6,085 bases of DNA. Source: an uncultured Gemmatimonadota bacterium (GTDB taxonomy: Bacteria; Gemmatimonadota; Gemmatimonadetes; Gemmatimonadales; Gemmatimonadaceae). The notes under the pieces were generated by a model that did no database searches, was not told where the DNA came from, and worked only from the letters and a program-made list of their open reading frames with translations. Both the position numbers and the translations under genes were made by a program. The stretch is taken from assembly GCA_903894655.1 (NCBI GenBank), contig CAITQY010000069.1:1-6085 (forward strand), given 5' to 3'. This document shows positions 1 to 4,893 of the stretch, in pieces (position 1 is the stretch's first letter; each line of letters starts with the position of its first letter).

Positions 1-1781
1 ATCGCACCGGGGTGGCCGCGCACCCCCTCTGGGATCAGTTCCACGAAGCCCACCAGCTGCGCATTCTCTCGGCGCGCGGCGAAGTGACCGGTGTGGTGGC
101 GATCGCCAACGGACACTTCTCGCGTCAGCATCGCGGTGACACCACCGTCGTCGGCGTCGATCAGCTCTGGGTCGATGTGGGTGCGGGCACGAAGGCGCAG
201 GCCGAAGCACTCGGAATTTCGCTGCTCGATCCGGTGGTCGCGTCGCGGCCGGTCTGGACCTACGCCGGCTACGCGTCGGGGCCGGCCGCCGGTGCGCGCG
301 CGAGTTGTGCCGCGGTGGCCAGCGCCGGTGCAGCCGCCACCCCGACGTCGCAGCCCGGCGAAACGATCTACGTCTTGTCGTCGCAGCGCAGCTTCGGGTG
401 GGTCGGTCTGGCGGCGGTCCTCGCACGCGCCGGCAAGCTCGACGCGCTCACGCTGCTCGACGAAGGCAAGGCCTTGGGGAGTGCCACCATGCTTCCGGTC
501 GCGCGTCTGGGTCAGAGCAAGCGCGCGATCACCCGCGTGATGGCGTCCACGGGCCTCGACAGCGTGCGCGTGGTCACGCCGGCGGTGCGCTTCGCCGGTT
601 CCCTGGTGGAGTCCGTGGCGGCCGCGGCTGTGCGCACGCTGCTGCAGGACGCAGCGTGGGCCGGTGGCGTGGCCGGCACGCCCGCGTTGCTCGCGCCCGC
701 CCTCGACACCGCGCGCGCCACCGCCAACACGCGCCTGCCGCGTCGCGACGCATACGGTGCCATCGAGAAGACGTTCATGACGATCGCCGATCTGCCGGGC
801 GTGCCGGGACACGAGTGGCGCGTGCGCGAGGCCATCACCGCGCTTTTGCCGGCGTGGGCCAAGTCACGGGCGGTGGTGGACAGCGCGGGCAATCTCATCG
901 TGGCGGCTGGCCCCGAGCGTGATTCGGTGGCGTTCATCGCGCACATGGACGAAGTGAGCTTCGAGGTGGAAGCAATTGCCCGTGACGGCACGGTGCGGTT
1001 GGCCCGTCGCGGTGGGGTGGTGCCGAGTGCATGGGAAGGACAGCCGGCGGCCCTGCACTTCGACCGCGTGGGGAGCAGCGACGCGGCGCCGTCGTTGCGT
1101 GGCGTGTTCGTGCCGCGGGACTCGGCGCGCGTGAAGGCGCCGGCGGTGAGCACGGCGTGGTTTGGCGTGGATTCGGCCACGCTCGTCGCGCAGGGGGTGC
1201 GCGTGGGCAACGCGGTCACCGGCTACAAGCGGTCGTCTCGTCTGGGCGGCACGCGATTGACCGGGCGCGGCAGCGACGATCGCACCGGCAGCACCGCGCT
1301 ATTGCATGCGGTGCAGCGCATCAATCCGAACACGCTCACGCATAAGGTGCTGTTCGTGTGGTCGGTGCGCGAAGAGGGCGGACTGCTTGGCGCCGGCGCT
1401 TTTGGCGCGAACCACGGCCGTTCGCTGCAGCGGATCTATAGCGTGGACACCTTCGTGAGTTCGGATACGCCGCTCGAGGATCCGGCCTTCGCGTATGCCC
1501 CGCTCGGGAAGGGCTTCGTGCTGCGCGGCCTCGATGACGGCGCGATCTCACCGCCGGCCGAACGGGAGCGCGTGCTGGCGGTGGCGCGGGCCCAGGGGAT
1601 TCCGGTGCAGCAAGGGACCACCCACGGCTCCACCGACGGATCCGCGATCGCCCCCTACGGCGGCCCGAACGTCGGCCTGTCGTGGCCGGGGCGCTACTCC
1701 CACACGCCGGGCGAAGTGCTCGACCTGCGCGATGTCGAGGCGCTCGTGCGCATTATCACCGCAATGGCGGTGGCCCGCTAA
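1..1781 (+). CDS. M42-family metallo-aminopeptidase with tandem active and degenerate domains (5' end cut off)
   Basis: The protein is a predicted dinuclear-metal aminopeptidase of the M42 (TET/glucanase-like) family, which trims short peptides. Residues are counted from the GTG at base 12. The frame is open to the left edge and the domain there begins mid-fold, so that GTG is probably not the real start. The C-terminal domain (about 255-589) has every family landmark: H311 and D313 in AHMDEV, D422-D423-R424 in GSDDRTG, E454-E455 in REEGGLLG, D479 in SVDTF, and H564 in RYSHTPGE. The preceding part (1-215) aligns with the same fold. VDQLWVDVGAGTKAQAEALG matches the M42 inserted beta domain. 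However, the DDR site reads GAR (94-96), the catalytic EE reads RS (125-126), and the last His is G196 in RFAGSLVE. A linker at about 216-250 joins the halves. The gene ends in TAA, converging on mocA. The M42 assignment is firm; the substrate is unknown. A signal peptide, if any, would lie outside the window. Confidence 0.88.
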   Translation, partial: RTGVAAHPLWDQFHEAHQLRILSARGEVTGVVAIANGHFSRQHRGDTTVVGVDQLWVDVGAGTKAQAEALGISLLDPVVASRPVWTYAGYASGPAAGARASCAAVASAGAAATPTSQPGETIYVLSSQRSFGWVGLAAVLARAGKLDALTLLDEGKALGSATMLPVARLGQSKRAITRVMASTGLDSVRVVTPAVRFAGSLVESVAAAAVRTLLQDAAWAGGVAGTPALLAPALDTARATANTRLPRRDAYGAIEKTFMTIADLPGVPGHEWRVREAITALLPAWAKSRAVVDSAGNLIVAAGPERDSVAFIAHMDEVSFEVEAIARDGTVRLARRGGVVPSAWEGQPAALHFDRVGSSDAAPSLRGVFVPRDSARVKAPAVSTAWFGVDSATLVAQGVRVGNAVTGYKRSSRLGGTRLTGRGSDDRTGSTALLHAVQRINPNTLTHKVLFVWSVREEGGLLGAGAFGANHGRSLQRIYSVDTFVSSDTPLEDPAFAYAPLGKGFVLRGLDDGAISPPAERERVLAVARAQGIPVQQGTTHGSTDGSAIAPYGGPNVGLSWPGRYSHTPGEVLDLRDVEALVRIITAMAVAR

Positions 1782-1803
1782 CGGAGACGCTCCTAGAGAA
1801 TCC

Positions 1804-1849
1804 GGTGGTCGATGCGGGTGGGCGGGGCGCAGCCTCGACCACCCGCATC
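1804..1849. terminator. GC-rich hairpin between convergent genes, possible bidirectional terminator
   Basis: An 11-bp perfect stem pairs GATGCGGGTGG (1811-1821) with CCACCCGCATC (1839-1849), leaving a 17-nt loop. A competing 9-bp stem pairs GGTGGTCGA (1804-1812) with TCGACCACC (1835-1843). The two stems share bases and cannot form together. The element starts 22 nt after the peptidase stop and overlaps the stop codon of the minus-strand mocA gene, which suits a shared 3' structure for two convergent transcripts. Neither side has a T-run, so a classical intrinsic terminator is not shown. It may only protect 3' ends. Confidence 0.45.
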
Positions 1850-2498
1850 ACATCGGGGAGGCACCGCCGGCAGTACGCCACGCGGCGACATCGGATGGGG
1901 TGTCGAGATCGAACTGGCCGCTCGGAAGCGACACCGTGAGCGTCCCGGTATCGCGGAGAAGGACGCGCGCCCCCTGATCGCCGTCGAGTTCCGCCAGCGC
2001 CGGCCAGTCGGCGCGTGGTAGCACCGCCGGGATGCCGCGGATCGGACCCCGTTCCGGTGGGCTGTCGGGGCCGGCATAGGCCGAGGCATAGGCAGATCCA
2101 TAGGCCGAGGCCACACGCTGCGCGCCTCGGTTGGACGTGGCCAGCAGCGACTGCAGATGCTCGACGGTTACCGTCGGCATATCGCAGGTGGCGATCAGGA
2201 CAGCCGACGTGTGGGCAAAGCGGACATCGTGCAGCGCGGTCACGGCCGCCGCGATGGACGTGCCCATTCCCCGTTCCCAATGCGCGTTTTCGACGCATCT
2301 AACGGACAGCATCGATACAGCATCACGTATTTCGTCGGCGTGCGCGCCAACGACCACCAAAACCGGCGAGCAACCGGCGTCCAACAATTGCCTTGCGGCA
2401 CGCTCCACCAGCGTCACGCCGTTCATCGTGAGGAGCTGCTTGGGAGACCCCAGCCGGCGCGATCCGCCGGCCGCCAGCAGGACGCCGGCGACGCTCAC
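1848..2498 (-). CDS. mocA: MocA-like molybdenum cofactor cytidylyltransferase (NTP-transferase fold)
   Basis: The product is predicted to transfer CMP from CTP to the molybdenum cofactor, making the dinucleotide form used by xanthine-dehydrogenase-family enzymes in the cytoplasm. It is 216 residues long, close to the usual ~190-200. The nucleotide-binding signature LAAGGSRRLGSPKQLL is at 8-23, NAHWERGMGTS at 71-81, the metal-binding CDMP at 105-108, GIPAVLPR at 155-162, LDGDQGAR at 171-178, and DLDTPSD near the C-terminus (197-203). I chose the GTG at 2498 because it lies 4 nt after the xdhC stop, has GGTGA just upstream, and gives the family's usual short N-terminus. An ATG at 2555 would add a Thr-rich, low-complexity 19-residue leader and overlap xdhC by 53 nt. 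A three-fold SAYx repeat (131-142) and a Pro-rich stretch form an insertion before GIPAVLPR. MobA (GMP transfer) is the alternative, but the XdhC neighbour favours MocA. Confidence 0.85.
   Translation of the reverse strand: MSVAGVLLAAGGSRRLGSPKQLLTMNGVTLVERAARQLLDAGCSPVLVVVGAHADEIRDAVSMLSVRCVENAHWERGMGTSIAAAVTALHDVRFAHTSAVLIATCDMPTVTVEHLQSLLATSNRGAQRVASAYGSAYASAYAGPDSPPERGPIRGIPAVLPRADWPALAELDGDQGARVLLRDTGTLTVSLPSGQFDLDTPSDVAAWRTAGGASPM
2073..2108. repeat. Three 12-bp tandem units inside mocA
   Basis: GGCATAGGCCGA, GGCATAGGCAGA and TCCATAGGCCGA follow one another without gaps. On the coding strand they encode SAYG-SAYA-SAYA, residues 131-142 of the MocA-like protein. The unit length is a multiple of three, so copy-number change by slippage would keep the frame. 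It sits in a loop region where the family varies in length. Confidence 0.75.
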
Positions 2499-2502
2499 GC
2501 TG

Positions 2503-3813
2503 TCACCCGCGACCGTGGTCGAGGTCGTGGTCGTGGCCGTCGTCGAGTCGCGCATCACACTCGGTCGGTACGATCGGCGCTTCGTGTTCGAACACCCGAG
2601 GCGTCGGTGTCCGCGCATGGATCGGACTCAGGCGCTCGCGCAAGAAACCCGCCGGACGGCCGTGGATCACGGCCTCGATCTCGGCGATGGCCGACAGGGC
2701 GATCGACGCCGGGCTCTCGCCACCGAGATCGAGTCCGATCGGCGCGTGCAGGCGGTGACGCATGCGATCGGTCACCGAGATACCGCGCTCGCTCAGCGCC
2801 GCATTGACCGCCTCTAACAGCTGCCCCGCGCGCGTTCGCGATCCCAGCACGCCGATGTACGCCACCGGCAGCGGGAGCAAGGCTGCGAGCCAGGTGCTGT
2901 CGACGTCGAAAATGTGCGACAGCAGCGCGATCGCCGTGCGGCCATCGTGCGGCAGCGACTCCAGCAGCCGGTTCAACGACTCGGCGTCGTCGAATCGCGC
3001 GACATGGGTCGTCACCCCCTCGGGAAGCGCCAACTCGGCCAGCACCGCCGGCCGGTGATCGATAACCGTGACCTCCCACTCCAGCGCGCGCGCGATCTGC
3101 ACAAAGGCGTCGGCACCGCGACCGGCGCCGATCACATGCAGCGCGACCGGCGCCACGAGCGGCTCGATGAACAGCAACGCGGCGTGGTCGCGAACGGCGT
3201 GGTCGCGAACGGCGTGCAGCATCGGGTGCCCGGTGCGCTGCGCCGCACGGGTGCCGGCGAGCAGCTCCGATGCCGCTATCCCATGCGGCTCCTCGACGAT
3301 CGGCCGCCAGCTGCCCGTCGCGGCGTCGCCATCGAGGATGGCGCAACTGCTGCCACCGCCCTGTCCGTCGAGCACCGTGAGTACCGCGCCATTATGGCGC
3401 CGAGTGCGGATCGCTTCGACATCGGCCAGCCACGACGGGTTGGGGAGTGGCTCGAGGAGCAAATGGGCGATGCCGTCGCACGCGGCGCCGAAACCCCAGA
3501 TCGCCTCAAGGTCGGCCCGCAGATCGTACATCAGACGCACGCCGCGTCCCGTCGCACAGACCTCAGCGGCTCGCGCTGCCACGTCCCCCTCGAGGCACCC
3601 GCCGCTGATCGCGCCGGCCAGGACACGCCCTTCGGCGTCTACCAACAGCCTCGCGCCGGGCTGACGGTACGAGCTGCCGTCCACTTGCACCAGCGTGGCC
3701 AGCGCGAGCGGCACATCAGGGCGTGCCGCCCTCGCTTCCGTTGCCGCACGGGCAAGCTCTCGGAATCCGGTCACGGGGTGAGGGAAGGGAGCAGGGTTCT
3801 CATACAGGGACAC
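2503..3813 (-). CDS. xdhC: XdhC/CoxI-family molybdoenzyme maturation factor
   Basis: XdhC-type proteins bind the molybdenum cofactor, support its sulfuration and insert it into xanthine dehydrogenase or related hydroxylases. Counting from the GTG at 3813 (436 aa), the XdhC/CoxI N-domain shows GSSYRQPGA at 46-54, SGGCLEGD at 70-77 and GFGAACDG at 107-114. A Rossmann-type C-domain shows GAGRGA at 229-234, DHRP at 252-255, GSRTRAGQLL at 324-333 and HAPIGLDLGGESPASIALS at 356-374. The C-terminus is a His/Asp-rich tail (GHDHDLDHGRG, 426-436). The start is uncertain. A GTG at 3774 begins MTGFREL and fits the family N-terminus as well; neither has a clear ribosome-binding site. An upstream ATG at 3927 would run translation through an intergenic repeat and is unlikely. 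The mocA gene follows after 4 nt, so the two are surely cotranscribed. No molybdoenzyme subunit is in view, so the client enzyme is unknown. Confidence 0.88.
   Translation of the reverse strand: MSLYENPAPFPHPVTGFRELARAATEARAARPDVPLALATLVQVDGSSYRQPGARLLVDAEGRVLAGAISGGCLEGDVAARAAEVCATGRGVRLMYDLRADLEAIWGFGAACDGIAHLLLEPLPNPSWLADVEAIRTRRHNGAVLTVLDGQGGGSSCAILDGDAATGSWRPIVEEPHGIAASELLAGTRAAQRTGHPMLHAVRDHAVRDHAALLFIEPLVAPVALHVIGAGRGADAFVQIARALEWEVTVIDHRPAVLAELALPEGVTTHVARFDDAESLNRLLESLPHDGRTAIALLSHIFDVDSTWLAALLPLPVAYIGVLGSRTRAGQLLEAVNAALSERGISVTDRMRHRLHAPIGLDLGGESPASIALSAIAEIEAVIHGRPAGFLRERLSPIHARTPTPRVFEHEAPIVPTECDARLDDGHDHDLDHGRG
3181..3210. repeat. Perfect 15-bp tandem duplication inside xdhC
   Basis: GGCGTGGTCGCGAAC occurs twice back to back (3181-3195 and 3196-3210). 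On the coding strand this gives the peptide HAVRDHAVRDHA, in the variable linker between the N-terminal XdhC domain and the Rossmann domain. The absence of any mismatch suggests a recent in-frame duplication. Confidence 0.85.
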
Positions 3814-3820
3814 GTTACCA

Positions 3821-3832
3821 CGTGCCGGCACG
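3821..3832. promoter_or_regulatory. Perfect 12-bp palindrome upstream of xdhC
   Basis: CGTGCCGGCACG is its own reverse complement, and it overlaps a CACGTG hexamer at 3819-3824. It ends 7 nt before the GTG at 3813, where a repressor site or a start-masking hairpin would sit. GC-rich palindromes are frequent in such DNA, so a regulatory role is only a suggestion. Confidence 0.3.
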
Positions 3833-3972
3833 GCCACAAGAGCCGGCGTTGGTCGCGACGGCCGTTCCAGATAACGCGGAGGCGCCGAGAACGCAGAGCC
3901 CGCTGAGAATAGCCATGAAAAAATCACGCTCTGCGTTCTCTGCGTCCTCTGCGCCTCGGCGTGATCGGTTCA
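3833..3972. repeat. Intergenic modular hairpin repeat, copy 1
   Basis: This ~140-bp unit is repeated at 4000-4130. The two share the opening GCCAyAAGAGCCGGC, a 32-bp identical block (here 3853-3884) and the closing GTGATCGGTTCA (here 3961-3972). The core is an imperfect inverted repeat made of 9-nt units. The left arm has AACGCGGAG (3873-3881), GCGCCGAG, AACGCAGAG (3890-3898) and CCCGCTGAG. The right arm has CTCTGCGTT (3929-3937), CTCTGCGTC and CTCTGCGCC. The best stem is 12 perfect bp (3887-3898 with 3929-3940) around a 30-nt, A-rich loop. No protein is encoded. It could be a dispersed non-autonomous element, a REP-like sequence or a structured RNA. It lies in the leader side of xdhC. Confidence 0.8.
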
Positions 3973-3999
3973 GCCGGCACCCAACCACCTGCTCGCAGC

Positions 4000-4130
4000 G
4001 CCATAAGAGCCGGCATCGGTTCGCGACGGCCGTTCCAGATAACGCGGAGGCGTAGAGAACGCAGAGCTCGCTGAGAACAGTACGGGAGAATCCTACTCTG
4101 CGTCCTCTGCTTCTCTGCGTGATCGGTTCA
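4000..4130. repeat. Intergenic modular hairpin repeat, copy 2
   Basis: This is the second copy, in the same orientation as copy 1 and about 9 bp shorter. The 32-bp identical block is at 4021-4052 and the closing GTGATCGGTTCA at 4119-4130. The left arm reads AACGCGGAG (4041-4049), GCGTAGAG, AACGCAGAG (4058-4066) and CTCGCTGAG. The right arm reads CTCTGCGTC (4096-4104), CTCTGCTT and CTCTGCGTG. The best short stem is 4059-4066 with 4096-4103. The right arm and loop differ most from copy 1, while the 5' half is nearly identical. Confidence 0.8.
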
Positions 4131-4155
4131 CGGACTGGACGCAGTGACCACCCGA

Positions 4156-4188
4156 TTGTTGTCCCAACTCAACTGGGATGAGCTGTAA
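4156..4188 (+). promoter_or_regulatory. Possible tetR promoter
   Basis: A TTGTTG/TTGTCC stretch (4156-4164) could be a -35 box, with CTGTAA (4183-4188) as a weak -10 at 18-nt spacing. Transcription would then begin near 4195, inside the first operator-like palindrome. TCCCA (4162-4166) and TGGGA (4174-4178) form a small inverted repeat between the boxes. The match to consensus is poor. The call rests mainly on position. Confidence 0.25.
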
Positions 4189-4204
4189 GCAAGTACCCGC
4201 TTGC
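4189..4204. promoter_or_regulatory. Operator-like palindrome 1 upstream of tetR
   Basis: GCAAGTACCCGCTTGC has 5-bp inverted arms (GCAAG/CTTGC) around a 6-bp centre. It shares the GCAAGTA...CTTGC pattern with the site at 4206-4221, one base further on. Size and symmetry are typical of TetR-family dimer sites, and such repressors usually control their own promoter. It is therefore probably bound by the product of the gene starting at 4237. Confidence 0.6.
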
Positions 4205-4205
4205 G

Positions 4206-4221
4206 GCAAGTATGCACTTGC
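4206..4221. promoter_or_regulatory. Operator-like palindrome 2 upstream of tetR
   Basis: GCAAGTATGCACTTGC has 6-bp inverted arms (GCAAGT/ACTTGC) around 4 bp. Its start is 17 bp from that of the first palindrome, and it ends 15 nt before the tetR ATG. Two near-identical sites at this distance would let two repressor dimers bind neighbouring stretches and block the promoter or early transcript of the tetR-tolC unit. Confidence 0.65.
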
Positions 4222-4236
4222 ATTAGCCTCCGCTCC

Positions 4237-4893
4237 ATGATCGTCGACCACCGCCAGCGCATCCTCCACGCCGCCGCCCGGGTGTACGCCCAGCACGGCT
4301 GGCGCGGGGCGACCACGCGCCGTATTGCCGAAGAGGCCGGGGTGAACGAAGTCACCCTCTTCCGGCAGTTCGGCTGCAAGGATGCGCTGCTCGACCTCAT
4401 GATGCAGGAGTGCTCGCGCATCAAGCAGGCGGCCTCGTTGCCGGCCGAGCCAGCCGACCCCGAGCAGGAGCTGCTCGATTGGGTCAGCGTTCATCACTCG
4501 GCCCTCGTCGGCATGCGCGCAATCGTGCGGCAGCTATTGAGTGACGCCGTGGAACGTCCCGACGCCGCCGATTGCGCCACGCACGGTCCCAGCGCGGCCA
4601 TGGCGCACGTGCGCGAGTATGTGGTCAAGCTCCGCCGGAACGGTTGGGTCACCGAGTCCGGCGAAGTCTCGCCGGCCGAAGTCCGCGCTGCCGCCACCAT
4701 GCTCATGGGTGCCGTCTACGCCGACGCCATGAACCGCGACATCATGCCCACCATGTTCACCCAACCCGTGCCGGAAACCCTGCGTGCTTACGTGCGCATC
4801 TTCTTGCGTGGGGTCGGTGCTTTGCAGGAACCAGCGCACCGTGCCGCGCGTACGGTCGAGCGCGACTCGACCTCCACCACTGTCCCCGAATGA
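4237..4893 (+). CDS. TetR/AcrR-family transcriptional repressor
   Basis: The 218-residue protein has the usual TetR length and layout. The N-terminal DNA-binding domain spans about 1-52: helix RQRILHAAARVYAQHGW, then the helix-turn-helix with TTRRIAEEAGVNEVTLFRQF at 26-45, closing with CKDALL. The remainder (about 53-200) is a helical ligand-binding and dimer domain with no recognisable family-specific signature, so the inducer is unknown. The C-terminal ~20 residues (RTVERDSTSTTVPE) look disordered. I chose the ATG at 4237. An upstream TTG at 4201 lies inside the operator-like palindromes and adds residues not seen in the family. No Shine-Dalgarno sequence is evident. The gene overlaps the next one (ATGA), so the repressor probably controls itself and a downstream efflux operon, acting at the two palindromes upstream. 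Confidence 0.9.
   Translation: MIVDHRQRILHAAARVYAQHGWRGATTRRIAEEAGVNEVTLFRQFGCKDALLDLMMQECSRIKQAASLPAEPADPEQELLDWVSVHHSALVGMRAIVRQLLSDAVERPDAADCATHGPSAAMAHVREYVVKLRRNGWVTESGEVSPAEVRAAATMLMGAVYADAMNRDIMPTMFTQPVPETLRAYVRIFLRGVGALQEPAHRAARTVERDSTSTTVPE

Larger units (their letters stand above)
3814..4236. other. Divergent intergenic region, xdhC / tetR
   Basis: This 423-bp gap separates divergently transcribed genes. I find no credible coding frame in it. From left to right it holds a 12-bp palindrome near the xdhC start, two copies of a modular hairpin repeat separated by 27 bp, and a promoter/operator block for tetR. The plus-strand open frame here encodes the peptide ATAVPDNAEA twice, but that simply reflects the repeated DNA. 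Confidence 0.7.

Noticed and set aside
1..250. M42 gene starting at the GTG at base 12
   Set aside because: The frame is open back to the window edge, and the first domain would lack its N-terminal metal-binding part, so the gene most likely begins upstream.
512..1219. 235-codon minus-strand open frame inside the M42 gene
   Set aside because: It is antisense to conserved M42 motifs, with no domain and Arg/Ala/Thr-biased composition.
2499..2618. Longer N-terminus for the MocA-like protein starting at 2618
   Set aside because: It would overlap xdhC by 116 nt and add a basic, non-conserved 40-residue leader. The GTG at 2498, or at most the ATG at 2555, fits the family.
2131..2817. Long plus-strand open frames opposite mocA and the end of xdhC
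   Set aside because: They are antisense to two well-supported genes, have no recognisable domain, and their Arg/Ala/Thr-rich composition is typical of high-GC antisense frames.
2914..3906. 330-codon plus-strand open frame opposite xdhC
   Set aside because: It is antisense to clear XdhC motifs, very Arg-rich, and its end lies in the intergenic repeat.
3814..3927. xdhC starting at the ATG at 3927
   Set aside because: The added 38 residues are translated repeat DNA and have no family counterpart. The hydrophobic MIFSWLFSAG start resembles a signal peptide, but XdhC acts in the cytoplasm.
3723..4055. Possible small gene with repeated ATAVPDNAEA peptide
   Set aside because: The repeated peptide is a by-product of the two DNA repeats being in the same reading phase. 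The frame starts inside xdhC antisense and has no ribosome-binding site.
3833..4130. CRISPR array
   Set aside because: There are only two copies, the units are 130-140 bp with internal inverted structure, there is one 27-bp spacer, and no cas genes are nearby.
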